Shown here: piece after piece, positions 50,138-63,096 of the stretch
Position numbering within the stretch: the first letter of the stretch is position 1
Layout of the letters: each line of letters starts with the position of its first letter
Source of the DNA: an uncultured Clostridium sp.
GTDB taxonomy: Bacteria; Bacillota_A; Clostridia; TANB77; CAG-508
Direction of reading: 5' to 3'
Length of the DNA stretch: 64,000 nt
NCBI GenBank assembly: GCA_948466265.1
Contig: CAOJZU010000007.1
Location: 1-64,000, forward strand
Position numbers and translations under genes: made by a program
Notes under the pieces: model-generated
What the model was told of the DNA's origin: nothing
The model's input: the letters and a program-made list of their open reading frames with translations, nothing else
Database searches by the model: none

Positions 50138-50659
50138 TTATTTTATGTCGATTTGGCACATTTTCATGGCCTCTATCGCATTTTCATGGCTTTCTTTTGT
50201 AACTCCTGCACAACATAAAGAATCTACTGATATTTTTATTTCTGGCAATTTCGATTTTAATATCATTGCATTTGATATAACACAAATATCTGTGCATAGG
50301 CCTATTATTTCAATAGAGCTAATATCAATCTTCGATACATATTCTGCAAGTTCAAGTGAACCAAAGCTTGGTTTATCTATTATTTTATCGTCTTTTACAT
50401 CTATTTTAGAAGTTATCTGCCAACCTTTAGTTCCCTTTATACAATGTTTAACTGGAAGATTTCTTCCTTCCATTGTATTTAAATACTCTTCATCATGAGT
50501 ATCTCTTGTAAATACTACTATATCATTAGAATTTCTATATTCTAAGATTTTTTCATTTACATTTTCTACTATTTTCTCTGCTTCCTTTGTACCAAGTGTT
50601 CCGTCTATAAAATCATTTTGCATATCAATTACTAAAAGTAATCTTTTATTTTGCTTCAT
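50138..50659 (-). CDS. Isochorismatase-family cysteine hydrolase (nicotinamidase-like)
   Basis: 173 residues, intact. Catalytic triad visible: Asp in LVIDMQNDFIDG, Lys in DKPSFGS and Cys in IGLCTDICV. Family members hydrolyse nicotinamide or related amides; DMQNDF and the size fit nicotinamidase, but the metal-binding motif (usually D-x-H) is not obvious: RDTHDEEY is the closest. No CGG in frame. Confidence 0.88.
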   Translation of the reverse strand: MKQNKRLLLVIDMQNDFIDGTLGTKEAEKIVENVNEKILEYRNSNDIVVFTRDTHDEEYLNTMEGRNLPVKHCIKGTKGWQITSKIDVKDDKIIDKPSFGSLELAEYVSKIDISSIEIIGLCTDICVISNAMILKSKLPEIKISVDSLCCAGVTKESHENAIEAMKMCQIDIK

Positions 50660-50677
50660 AATGAAAACTCCTTCTAT

Positions 50678-50927
50678 TTAAATCACATGTAAAACAAATT
50701 GTAAAATTGCAACTATTATAACACCTGGCACTCCTAAAAATCCAACAATAAGTGCTGTAATCCAGTTTAGTACAAGACCTACACCAAGCAAATTGAGTAC
50801 ATATATTACTACTCCACCGTACTACTGCATTTATAATAAATTTAATTATTATTTTCATTGGCATAGATAATATCTTTAGTATTATAAATAAAACTGCAAT
50901 TCCTATAATAAATGGTAAAAATGGCAT
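50678..50927 (-). CDS. bofA: Pro-sigma-K processing inhibitor BofA-like
   Basis: 82 residues with one CGG skip at 50817 (GTA-C-GGT). Restored: INAVVGGVVIYVLNLLGVGL, then LNWITALIVGFLGVPGVII, the BofA hallmark with its G-x-P-G-x-x element. Two or three membrane helices. In Bacillus BofA blocks the SpoIVFB protease that activates sigma K; in clostridia a homologue is common with less clear function. Lies between RNase G and the hydrolase. Confidence 0.9.
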
Positions 50928-50928
50928 T

Positions 50929-52110
50929 CTATTCTCCTCCTTTCATATGTTTTCTTGTCATTTCTAAAAGATTTAATTTTGAAAAGCCTACAATTTGTGT
51001 CTTTGACCTATCTTTTTTGAAATTTTCTTCAAGTACTTCTATTATTCTTTTCTTATGTTCTTCATCTTCCATGTCAATATAATCTATGATTATTATTCCA
51101 CCAATATCTCTTAATCTTAACTGTTTTGCGATTTCTTCACTTGCTTCTTTATTTACTTTAAATACAGTTTGCTCTAGATCCTTTGTGCCTATATATTTTC
51201 CTGAGTTTACATCTATTGCAGTTAATGCTTCTGTTTTATCTATTGTAATAAATCCACCACATCTAAGCCAAACTTTTCTTTGCTCTGATTTTATAAGTTG
51301 TTCTTCTATATCATATGTTTTAAATATATTCTCATTAAGTTTCAATTCTATTTTTATATTTTCCCCTAAGTCTTCACTTACTCTTTTTACTTCTTCATAA
51401 TCTTCCTTATTATTTACAACTATTCTTTCTATTTCTTTATCTACCAAATCTACAAGTAATTTTTCTATAAATCCTTGTCCCATATAAACTGCCCTTGGAA
51501 GTTCCATATCATCTTTATTTATATTCTTTTCTATATTATCCCATATCTTTATTACATTTTTTAAATCTTTTTCTAACTCTTCTTCAGATTTATTTAAACT
51601 TGAAGTTCTAATAATTACTCCAAACCCTTCAGGAAGTAGTTTTTTTACTATTCTATTTAATCTTTCTCTTTCTGAACTTTCTTCTATTTTTTGTGATATA
51701 GTTGTTATATCTGTATTGGGCATTAATACAAAATATCTACTTGGAATGCTGATATGTGTTGAAACCTTTGCTCCTTTGATATTCGTTGCATCCCTTTTCA
51801 CTTGTATTAAAAGTTTATCTCCAGTTTTTACTAGTTTTTTTATGTTTTTTTCTTCATTTACTTCTGGATTTTTTACAATATTTACTTTAGGAAGTATATC
51901 TTTTAAATGTATGAATGTATTTCTATCTTCCCCAATATCGATAAATGCAGCTTGCATTCCTTGAAGTACATTTTCTACTCTTCCTAAATAGATTTTTCCC
52001 TCTAATCTTTTCTTTCTATTATCTTCTTCATACTTTTCTATAACATTTCCATTTTCTACAAGTACAATTTTTGAAATGTTTTCTACTCTGTTTATAAATA
52101 TCTCTTTCAC
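50929..52110 (-). CDS. rng: Ribonuclease G/E family
   Basis: 393 residues, intact with no in-frame CGG. S1-like domain near residues 35-130 (LEGKIYLGRVENVLQGMQAA...GEDRNTFIHL), then GFGVIIRT, the magnesium site around TAIDVNSGKYIG and IIIIDYIDM. A short form that ends after MTRKHMKGGE, without the zinc-link and extra C-terminal parts. Processes rRNA and mRNA. The stop is one base from the bofA start. Confidence 0.92.
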   Translation of the reverse strand: MKEIFINRVENISKIVLVENGNVIEKYEEDNRKKRLEGKIYLGRVENVLQGMQAAFIDIGEDRNTFIHLKDILPKVNIVKNPEVNEEKNIKKLVKTGDKLLIQVKRDATNIKGAKVSTHISIPSRYFVLMPNTDITTISQKIEESSERERLNRIVKKLLPEGFGVIIRTSSLNKSEEELEKDLKNVIKIWDNIEKNINKDDMELPRAVYMGQGFIEKLLVDLVDKEIERIVVNNKEDYEEVKRVSEDLGENIKIELKLNENIFKTYDIEEQLIKSEQRKVWLRCGGFITIDKTEALTAIDVNSGKYIGTKDLEQTVFKVNKEASEEIAKQLRLRDIGGIIIIDYIDMEDEEHKKRIIEVLEENFKKDRSKTQIVGFSKLNLLEMTRKHMKGGE

Positions 52111-52135
52111 TTAAATTGTCCTTCCTTTTTCCAAA

Positions 52136-52691
52136 CTAATTATATTTATTCATTGCATGATCAATACCTTTATCAACTATATCACACACTGCATCTCTTG
52201 CATCTATTATTCCTTCGTTAATTAAGCTTCTATCTCTTATTTTGCTTAAAATAAATTCTGCTAGGTCTTGTGAATTTTGTGGTTTTCCGAACCCCAATTT
52301 TTATTCTATAAAATTCTTTCTTTCCAAGTTCGGAAACTACTGACTTCATTCCATTATGTGTCCCGACTTCCACCTTGTTTTCTTATTTTTATTTTTCCTG
52401 CTTCTACATCAACATCATCATGTATAATAATTATTTTATCATGTTCTATTTTGAAAAAATTAACAAATTCTCTTATCGGAATCCCACTTAAATTCATGTA
52501 CTTTTGTGGCTTTAATAGAATTACTTTTTCTCCGATTTATACTTCCCATACCATAAATTCCATTAAACTTATTCTTACTTAAATCAATTCCAGTTTTTTT
52601 TGAAATTTCATTTATTGTATCAAATCCGAACGTTATGTCTTGTATTTGAATATTCGCTTTCTGGATTTCCAAGTCCTACAATTAAAAACAT
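52136..52691 (-). CDS. pth: Peptidyl-tRNA hydrolase
   Basis: 183 residues with four CGG skips (52626, 52532, 52363, 52287). All four give invariant or conserved glycines: NTRHNVGFDTINEIS, GSINGEKVILLKPQKYMNLS, KQGGSGTHNGMKSV and YRIKIGVGKPQNSQD. Catalytic histidine (RHN), IIHDDVDVEAGKI and NLSG are in place. Frees tRNA from stalled peptidyl-tRNA and is essential. In the standard code no piece longer than 70 residues is open. Confidence 0.97.
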
Positions 52692-52883
52692 TTTATTTTC
52701 TCCTATAACATTTTACAGTTAATAGTATACTATATTTTGGTTTTATTTACAATCCTTTTTTATGTATGTAGGAAATTACTAGCAAAGCTAGTATATTTTC
52801 GAAGTAACAAGATTAAGTTATCTTAGTCCGTCCGAGCAAAGCGAGCGACAATGTGGTCAATCCACTTTTCTTATTTTTAATTA
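52692..52883. other. Non-coding spacer pth-pfl
   Basis: No gene. Contains a small palindrome TACTAGCAAAGCTAGTA (about 52777-52793) and a GC-richer patch (GTCCGTCCGAGCAAAGCGAG, from 52829) of unknown role. Confidence 0.4.
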
Positions 52884-52912
52884 TTGATATTTTGATAATT
52901 TTCGTATATAAT
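52884..52912 (+). promoter_or_regulatory. pfl promoter
   Basis: TTGATA (52884-52889), 17 bases and TATAAT (52907-52912). Shares TTGATATTTT and TTTTCGTATATAATA with the pflA promoter, suggesting common control. Confidence 0.75.
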
Positions 52913-52950
52913 AAATGAAGATAATTATTTTTTAATTGGAGGTAAAATAT

Positions 52951-55190
52951 ATGAAATTTGATGCATGGAACGGTTTTAATTCTCGGTAAATGGCAAAAAG
53001 AAATTGATGTAAGAAGTTTTATTCAAACTAACTATACTCCATATGAAGGAGATTCATCATTTTTAGCAAATCCTACTGATAAAACTAAAAAATTATGGGA
53101 CAAGGTTTTAGAACTATATAAAAAAGAAAAAGCTGCAGAGCGGTGGAGTTTTAGATATTGATACAAAAACAATTTCTACTATTTCTGCTCATGATGCTGG
53201 ATATATTGATAAGACCCTAGAAGAAATTGTTGGTCTTCAAACAGATGCACCTCTTAAAAGAGCTATAATGCCTTTTGGTGGAGTAAGAATTGTTGAAAAG
53301 TCATGTGAAGCTTATGGAAGAAAAATGGACGAAAATACAGCTAAAATTTTTCATGGAGCTAGAAAAACTCATAATGATGGTGTCTTTGATGTATATACTC
53401 CTGATGTAAGAGCAGCTAGAAGTTCACATCTTTTAACAGGTCTTCCAGATGGTTATGGCCGTGGAAGAATTATTGGTGATTATAGACGTGTTGCCCTTTA
53501 TGGAGTAAATTCATTAATAAATGATAGAAAAAATTATTTAGATTTACTTGATAAAGACTCTTTTACAGAAGATTTAATTAGAGAAAGAGAAGAATTTGCT
53601 GAGCAAATAAGAGCCTTGGAAGCTTTAAAAACTATGGCTTCAAAATATGGATATGATATATCTGAACCTGCAAAAAATGCAAAAGAAGCTGTTCAATGGT
53701 TATACTTTGGTTATCTTGCTGCAATCAAAGACCAAAATGGTGCTGCAATGAGTATTGGTAGAACTTCTTCTTTCTTGGATATTTATTTTGAAAGAGATTT
53801 AAAAGCTGGAATTTTAACTGAAGATGAAGCCCAAGAAATAATGGATCATTTTATAATGAAACTTAGACTAGTTCGATTTTTAAGAACTCCTGAATATAAT
53901 GAATTATTTAGTGGAGATCCTGTTTGGGTAACTGAAAGTATTGGTGGTATGGGTATTGATGGAAGAACTTTAGTTACAAAAAATTCTTTTAGAGTTTTGC
54001 ATACACTAGAAAATTTAGGACCTGCACCTGAGCCAAACTTAACTGTTCTTTGGTCTACAAGACTACCTAAAGGATTTAAAGAATACACATCTGCACTTTC
54101 TATACAAACATCTTCTATTCAATATGAAAATGATGATTTAATGAGAAGATTCTGGGGAGACGATTATGGAATTGCATGTTGTGTTTCTGCAATGCGTATT
54201 GGTAAACAAATGCAATTCTTTGGTGCACGTGCAAATCTTGCTAAGACTTTACTTTATGCCATTAATGGTGGTAGAGACGAAAAATCTGGAAAACAGATAA
54301 CACCTAAATTTTCTCCTATTACCTCTGAATATTTAGATTATGATGAAGTTATGGAAAAATTTAATGTTATGATGGATTATGTTGCAAAGATATATATTAA
54401 AGCGTTAAATGCTATCCATTATATGCATGATAAGTATTCTTATGAAGCATTTGAAATGGCTCTTCATGATAAAGATATTTTAAGAACTATGGCTTGTGGT
54501 ATAGCTGGTCTTTCAGTTGTAGCTGACTCTTTGTCTGCAATAAAATACGCAAAGGTAAGAGTTATTCGTGATGAAACTGGACTTGCAACAGATTATGAAA
54601 TAGATGGAGATTTCCCAAAATACGGTAATGATAATGATGATGTAGACCAAATTGCAATTGATATTATCAAAACATTTATTGGTAAGCTTCAAAAACATTC
54701 TACTTACAAAAATTCAAAGCATACATTATCAGTTTTGACCATTACTTCTAATGTTGTTTATGGTAAAGCAACTGGTAATACTCCTGACGGAAGAAAAGCT
54801 GGAGAACCTTTTGGTCCTGGTGCAAATCCGCTTCATGGAAGAGATACAAATGGAGCTCTTGCTGTTATGAATACTATAGCTAAGCTTCCTTATGAGTTTT
54901 CAGAAGATGGTATTTCTTATACCTTCTCTATTACTCCTAAGGCTCTTGGTAAAGACGAGGTATCTAGAATTAATAATTTAATTGGAATGCTTGACGGTTT
55001 CTTCTCTCAGGAAGGACATCATATTAATGTAAATGTATTTGATAGGAACTTACTTCTTGATGCAATGGAGCATCCTGAAAATTATCCTCAGCTTACCATA
55101 AGGGTTTCTGGATATGCTGTTAATTTTGTTAAACTTACTCGTGAGCAACAGCTTGATGTTATTAATCGTACTATCCATGAGAAGATTTAA
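52951..55190 (+). CDS. pflB: Pyruvate formate-lyase
   Basis: 745 residues with two CGG skips (52984 TCT-C-GGT; 53141 GAG-C-GGT) restoring [19 protein letters not shown] and [13 protein letters not shown] at the start. The catalytic cysteine pair is in [19 protein letters not shown], and the glycyl-radical site is [14 protein letters not shown] near the end ([19 protein letters not shown]). Converts pyruvate and CoA to formate and acetyl-CoA anaerobically. The AAC-GGT eight bases before the first site is out of frame and unaffected. Confidence 0.97.
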
Positions 55191-55229
55191 AAGAACTAAC
55201 TTTATTAAATACTCGATAAAATAATTTTA

Positions 55230-55268
55230 GCCTAGTCAAAATGAATCAGTTTGACTAGGCATATTTTA
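55230..55268 (+). terminator. pfl terminator
   Basis: GCCTAGTCAAA and TTTGACTAGGC form a perfect 11-bp stem followed by ATATTTTA. Confidence 0.85.
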
Positions 55269-55275
55269 AAGTTTT

Positions 55276-56205
55276 TTATCCCTCTTTTATTATTTTTTCT
55301 ACTTCTTCTTTGCTTAACTCTGCTATTTCACATATTTTATCTATATCTATTCCTTTTAAGTTCATTGATTTTATTAATTCTTTTTCCTTATATTTTGTTC
55401 CTTGCTCTATACCTTTTTCTATACCCTTTTCCATTCCTTCTCTCATTCCTTCTTTCATACCCCTTTTCATACCCTTTTTCATCCCCTGTTCCATACCTTC
55501 TTTTAAGCCTTTTCTCATGTTACTATTTGCAAATGATACGAAATCTCTTAGTTGTTTTTCTCTCTCTTCATATAACTCTCTTGTAGCTGGATCAGCTGTT
55601 ATCCTTTCTAATTCTTCTATTGCTTCTCTTAATTCTTTATCCATATCTCTTTTCATATCTATTTCATCCCCCTTTATGAAATTTAGCCAATCTATCTTCT
55701 TTGTCTGTTCTTTATTTTTTATCTTGCCTAGCTCTATGATATGTATTTCTAATTTATCTGTTAATACTACTTCCTTATGATGTTCTTCTCTTATTTTCCA
55801 TTTTGTATGTCCTTCTTCTAAGTTTTCAAGTCGTTCTAGGTTAGATACTGATAATAGTATAGCTATTGTTTTGTCTAAATTTTCATAGTCTTCACCTTTT
55901 TTTAAGTCTCCTGTATATGTCTTCGCCCAATAATATAATAGTCTTTCTGGCATACAGTCTAAATTTGCAATCTGCATTTCGATTATTACCTTTGTTCCAT
56001 CATTTAGTTTTGCTTTTACGTCTATTCTTCCTATTTTGTCTTGTATTTCTTCCCCTATTAATCTTTTATTTGTGTCTAGGCTTAAACTTTCAATTTCTAT
56101 TCCTAGTATTCTTTCTAAAAATTTCTTTGTAATTCTTTCGTTACTTGTTTTTCCAAATATCATTTGGAAAATTACATCGTTTGTTACTTTTAGTTTTTCT
56201 TTCAT
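55276..56205 (-). CDS. Rpn-family PD-(D/E)XK nuclease / putative transposase
   Basis: 309 residues from ATG 56205 after AAAGGAGG. Starts MKEKLKVTNDVIFQMIFG; nuclease motif residues are in GRIDVKAKLNDGTKVIIEMQ (D...E-x-Q). YYWAKTYTGDL and the later acidic stretch fit the recombination-promoting nuclease family. Near the end a four-residue repeat (KGMKRGMKEGMREGMEKGIE) varies in number between copies and is typical of these genes. The role is linked to recombination or mobile-element-like spread. No in-frame CGG. Confidence 0.88.
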   Translation of the reverse strand: MKEKLKVTNDVIFQMIFGKTSNERITKKFLERILGIEIESLSLDTNKRLIGEEIQDKIGRIDVKAKLNDGTKVIIEMQIANLDCMPERLLYYWAKTYTGDLKKGEDYENLDKTIAILLSVSNLERLENLEEGHTKWKIREEHHKEVVLTDKLEIHIIELGKIKNKEQTKKIDWLNFIKGDEIDMKRDMDKELREAIEELERITADPATRELYEEREKQLRDFVSFANSNMRKGLKEGMEQGMKKGMKRGMKEGMREGMEKGIEKGIEQGTKYKEKELIKSMNLKGIDIDKICEIAELSKEEVEKIIKEG

Positions 56206-56550
56206 ATTGTTTCCTCCTTTATTATACATTAAGTAATAAGTTTAATCAACGATTTTTAGCTTATTTCTTAATGTTTTTCAATTTTTGAAAATTTTCGCTT
56301 GTTTTTTTGGATGATTTTCCAAAAGATATCTTTATGTCTTACCTAAAGGTGCTTTGATTTTAATTTTTTTGAATAGTGCAAATGAAAAATGCACTATATA
56401 TTATATATAATGCTAAGTAAGAATTGTCAAGAAAAAGCATTCGACATTTGTCGAACTTTAGAAAATTTTTTCAAGAAAATTTCAATCATCCATTTAATTG
56501 CACTTAAGGCAAAAGCTCTGTCCCATTATCTCTTTTTGTCGCTTTTTTTA
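56206..56550. other. Non-coding spacer upstream of pflA
   Basis: AT-rich, no gene. Contains a short repeat GAAAAATGCACTATATATTA near 56384 and a patch (GCATTCGACATTTGTCGAAC) near 56438 in which TTCGACA/TGTCGAA form a small palindrome. Confidence 0.4.
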
Positions 56551-56579
56551 TTGATATTTTAGTTCTTTTCGTATATAAT
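56551..56579 (+). promoter_or_regulatory. pflA promoter
   Basis: TTGATA (56551-56556), 17 bases and TATAAT (56574-56579), nearly identical to the pfl promoter. Confidence 0.8.
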
Positions 56580-56605
56580 AAGATAATATGAAAGGAACTT
56601 TACTT

Positions 56606-57325
56606 ATGGAAAATGAAGAATTAAAAGTCCATTCTTTTGAAAGTTTTGGTACTGTTGATGGTCCAGGAATTAGATATATTATATTTTTATCTGGATGTCC
56701 TTTAAGATGTAAGTATTGCCAAAATAGGGATACTTGGGATATAAATTCTGGACATAGTATGAAAATTTCTGATATTGTAAATATAATTTTGAGATATCAA
56801 AATTATATAAAGCCTAATCGGTGGCATTACAATTTCTGGTGGTGAACCATTACTTCAAGCGAATACACTTATTTCGTTATTTAAAGAACTAAAAAAATAT
56901 GATATTCATACTGCAATAGATACTTCTCGGAATGTTTAAATTAAATGACACTATAAAAGAATTAATTAGCCTTACAGACTTATTTTTACTTGATATAAAA
57001 CATATTAACCCTTTAAAGTCAAAAGAGCTTGTACGGTCTTTCAAGTGAGCTTGAATTAGATTTTGCAAAATATCTAAGTGGAATAAATAAGCCTGTATGG
57101 ATAAGACAAGTCTTGATTCCTGGAATTACTGATAGCGAAGAAGATTTAGTTAGCTTAAAAGAATTTTTATCTACTTTAAATAATGTAGAAAAAATAGAGC
57201 TTCTTCCATATCATGATTTAGGTAAGTTTAAATGGGAAAATTTAGGTCTTGATTATCCTTTAAAAGATGTAAGACCTGCAAATGAAGATGATGTAAAAAG
57301 AGCAAAAGAAATACTGGGGATATAA
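56606..57325 (+). CDS. pflA: Pyruvate formate-lyase activating enzyme
   Basis: 238 residues from ATG 56606 after AAAGGA, with three CGG skips (56819, 56928, 57034). Radical-SAM cluster motif [11 protein letters not shown] is intact; restored are [16 protein letters not shown] (SAM site), IDTSGMFKLND and [18 protein letters not shown]. It installs the glycyl radical on PflB. The three shifts all lie after the iron-sulfur motif, so unshifted product would be a fragment of about 75 residues. Confidence 0.96.
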
Positions 57326-57327
57326 AA

Positions 57328-57367
57328 GAAGAGAACTTTACTTTTAATTGTAAAGCTCTCTTCTTTT
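57328..57367 (+). terminator. Bidirectional terminator pflA/eno
   Basis: AAGAAGAGAACTTTAC pairs imperfectly with GTAAAGCTCTCTTCTT, flanked by T-runs; pflA and eno converge here. Confidence 0.8.
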
Positions 57368-59400
<2,033 letters not shown>

Positions 59401-59413
59401 TAAAAATTTAAAA

Positions 59414-60952
59414 TTATCTTATAAGTAGACTTTCTCCTGTCATTTCTTCAGGCTTTTTTAATCCCATTATATCTAACATTGTAGGTGCTAAATCTGCAAG
59501 TTTTCCGCGATTTTAAAGATGCACCTTCCATTCCAAATAATATTAGCGGAACTGGATTGGTTGTATGCGCTGTATGCGGTTCTCCTGTTTTATAATCTAT
59601 CATTTGCTCTGAATTTCCATGATCTGCTGTAATTAAAATTACTCCATCTTTTTCTTTAACTTTTTCTATAACTTTTCCGAACACATTCATCTACTGTTTC
59701 TATAGCTTTTATTGCCGCGTCCAATATTCCTGTATGACCTACCATATCAGGATTTGCATAATTTAATATTATATTCTCATATTTATCTTCATCTATTGCT
59801 TCAAGCAATTTTTCTGTTACCTCATAAGCACTCATCTCAGGTTTCAAATCATATGTTGCAACTTTTGGAGAAGGAACTAAAATCCTATCTTCTCCTTCAA
59901 ATACTTTCTCTTCTCCTCCATTAAAGAAGAAGGTTACATGAGCATATTTTTCTGTTTCTGCAATTCTTAATTGTTTATATCCTTTTTTGCTTATATATTC
60001 TCCAAATGTATTATTCAATTTTGTAGGCTTAAAAGCAACTTTTACATTCGGCATAGTTTCATCATACTGAGTAAAACATACAAAATATAAATTTAAGTCT
60101 TTTGTTTCAAATTCATTAAAATCATTATCTACTAAAGTTCTTGTTATTTGTCTTGCTCTATCAGGTCTAAAATTGAAAAATATTACTGAATCATTTTTTT
60201 CTATTTTTGCAACTGGTGTATTATCACTATTACACATAACTACTGGATCAATAAATTCATCAAACACTTCTTGCTCATATGACTTTTCTATTGCAATAAT
60301 AGGATCTGTAGCTTTCTTTCCTTCGCCATTTACCATTGCATCATAGCAAAGTTTTATTCTTTCCCATCTCTTATCCCTATCCATTGCATAATATCTTCCT
60401 GAAATTGTTGCAATTTTTCCGAATTCCTTTATCTAGTATTTTTTCCTTTAATTCAGTTATATACATTTCTCCTGACGCAGGAGGTGTGTCCCTCCCATCC
60501 ATAAAACAATGTATATATACATCTTCAAATCCTTTTCTTTTAGCTGCTTCTAAAAGTCCATATAAATGTCTTATATGGCTATGAACTCCACCATCTGACA
60601 AAAGTCCCATGATGTGTAATTTAGAATTATGCTTTTTACAATTTTCTATAGCATCATTAAATTCCTTTATGCTAAAGAAATCTCCTTCTTCTATTGATTT
60701 TGTTATTCTTGTTAATTCCTGATATACAATTCTTCCGTGCACCAATATTTGTATGCCCTACTTCTGAATTTCCCATTTGTCCGCTCTGGAAGTCCGACTT
60801 GCATTCCACTTGTATAAATTTCTGCTTTTGGACAAGTTTCCATTAGTTTATCTATATTTGGAGTATTTGCAAGTTTTACACTATTTCCCTTTTCTTCTCC
60901 GATTTATTCCAAATCCATCTAATATCATTAGCATGGTTAGTTTTGTTTTCAT
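59414..60952 (-). CDS. gpmI: Cofactor-independent phosphoglycerate mutase
   Basis: 510 residues with six CGG skips (60899, 60781, 60735, 60419, 59677, 59505), one of the densest genes here. Restored: [76 protein letters not shown] and [15 protein letters not shown]; all are conserved in the family. The alkaline-phosphatase-like metal sites ILDGFG and [11 protein letters not shown] are present. Interconverts 3- and 2-phosphoglycerate. Confidence 0.97.
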
Positions 60953-61009
60953 TTTTTCTTTTTGCCCCTTTTTCTTTTTTATTCAAACAATAAAATGATT
61001 ATCAAATTA

Positions 61010-61767
61010 TTATTGTTCGAAATTAACAATTTTTGCGAATTCGTCTGGTTTAAGGCTTGCCCCTCCGACTAATCCACCATCTATGTCTGGTTTTGAAAAT
61101 AACTCTTTGGCATTTGTGCTTTTTACACTTCCGCCGTATTGTATTATAACACAATCTGATACATCTTTTCCATATATTTTTTCAATTTCTTCTCTTATTT
61201 TTTGTATACTTAGGTTTGCATCATCTGATGTAGCTGTCTTTCCTGTTCCGAATTGCCCATATAGGCTCATATGCAATTATAGTATTTTTTACTTGCTCAG
61301 GTGTTAAACCGATCAGTTGCAAGTCTTGTCTGTCTTGTTATAACTTCTTCCCAATTTCCGCTCTCTCTTTCCTCTAGAGTTTCTCCTACACAAACTATAG
61401 GTTTCAATCCATTTTCAAATGCAGTTTTTATTTTTTTATTTACTGTTTCATCTGTTTCTGCAAAATACTGTCTTCTTTCTGAATGCCCAATTATAACATA
61501 CTCTACGCCAATTGACTTTAGCATTTTCCCAGACACTTCTCCTGTATATGCTCCGCTTTCTTCAAAATGCATATTTTGTGCACCTATCTTTATATTTGTG
61601 TCTTGCACATTTAAAAGAGTATAGAACAGATCTATGTATGGCACACAAAGAATAACTTCATTTTTTGTGCCTTTTACAAGTGGTGTTAATTGTTCAATAA
61701 ACTCTATTGCTTCATTTGGAAGCATATTCATTTTCCAGTTTCCTGCAATTACTTTTCTTCTTTCCAT
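61010..61767 (-). CDS. tpiA: Triosephosphate isomerase
   Basis: 251 residues from ATG 61767 after GGAGG, with two CGG skips (61309 GAT-C-GGT; 61248 ATT-C-GGA). Restored: [16 protein letters not shown] and [18 protein letters not shown], which contains the catalytic glutamate and the mobile loop. Others: [38 protein letters not shown]. Interconverts glyceraldehyde 3-phosphate and dihydroxyacetone phosphate. Confidence 0.97.
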
Positions 61768-61829
61768 TTTAACCTCCATTAAGTATACTTGGGATAAATA
61801 TATTATTCTGATAGCACTTTTTAAGCTCT

Positions 61830-63017
61830 TTATTTATTATCTAAACAGTCTATTCCAGGAAGAACTTTTCCTTCTAAATATTCTAGAGAAGCTCCTCCTC
61901 CTGTTGATATATGAGTCATCTTATCTGCAAGTCCTGCTTTTTCTACAGCTGCTGCTGAATCTCCTCCACCTATAACAGTAGTTGCGTTTGTATCTGCTAA
62001 AATTTTTGCAATTTTGTTTGTTCCGAACAGCAAATTTTTCAAACTCAAATACTCCAAGAGGTCCATTCCACATAATTGTTTTTGCATTTTTTAAAACATC
62101 TTCATAAATTTTAATAGTTTCAGTCCCAATATCTAATCCTTGCCATCCGATTTTCTATTTCGTTTGTACTTACAATTTTATTTTCTGCATTTTCGCTAAA
62201 TTCTTTTGCTACATTCACATCCACTGGTAATAGTAAATTTACATTTTTTGCATTGGCTTTTTCCATAAGTTCTTTTGCAAGGTCTAACTTTTCTTCTTCA
62301 CAAATTGAGTCTCCAATATTTATTCCTTTTGCTTTTAAGAATGTATATGCCATTCCTCCACCAATTATTAATGTATCTACTTTTTCAAGTAAATTATTTA
62401 TTACTGTAATTTTATCTGAAACTTTTTTTCCACCAATAATTGCAACAAATGGTCTTTCAGGGTTATTTAAAGCCTCGCCTAAAAACTTTATTTCCTTTTC
62501 TATCAAAAATCCTGAAACTGATGGTAAAAATTCAGAAACTCCAGCGGTAGAACTATGTGCTCTATGTGCTGTACCAAATGCATCATTCACATAAACTTCA
62601 GCAAGTGAAGCTAAAGATTTTGAAAATTCTTTATCATTTTCCTCTTCTTTTTTATCAAATCTAACATTCTCAAGTAATACTACTTCTCCATCCTGCATAT
62701 TACTTGTTAATCTTTTTGCACTTTCTCCGGCAAATGTCTTCTGCTAGCTTTACTTCTTTTCCAAGCTCTTTTTCAAGTTCCTTTTGTACAGGAGCTAAAG
62801 AAAATTCTTTCTTTACCTCTCCTTTTGGTCTTCCAAGATGTGAGCAAAGAATTACTTTTGCATTATTTTCTATTAAATATTTTATTGTAGGAAGTGCAGA
62901 TACAATTCTTCTTGTATCTGTAATATTTCCATTTTCATCTTGTGGGACATTAAAATCACATCTAACTAAAACCTTTTTTCCTGAAACGTCTATATCCCTA
63001 ACTGTTTTTTTGTTCAT
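61830..63017 (-). CDS. pgk: Phosphoglycerate kinase
   Basis: 394 residues with three CGG skips (62727, 62147, 62023). Restored: [33 protein letters not shown] and [18 protein letters not shown]. Others: [55 protein letters not shown] and [13 protein letters not shown] (nucleotide site). Transfers phosphate from 1,3-bisphosphoglycerate to ADP. The order with gap upstream and tpiA downstream is the classic glycolytic operon. Confidence 0.97.
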
Positions 63018-63044
63018 AACCTATTCCTCCATTTTTAATATACA

Positions 63045-63090
63045 AAAGATAAAACTTTAAAACTAAAAATTTTAAAGTTTTATCTTTAAA
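63045..63090 (-). terminator. Inverted repeat between gap and pgk
   Basis: GATAAAACTTTAAAA pairs with TTTTAAAGTTTTATC around a short loop. May be a partial terminator or processing site that gives gap its own transcript. Confidence 0.5.
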
Positions 63091-63096
63091 AATATA

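Noticed and set aside
49942..50202. 86-residue reading frame after gerC
   Set aside because: Cysteine/tyrosine-rich shadow frame running through the terminator; the shifted 53-residue frame has the ribosome site and membrane helices.
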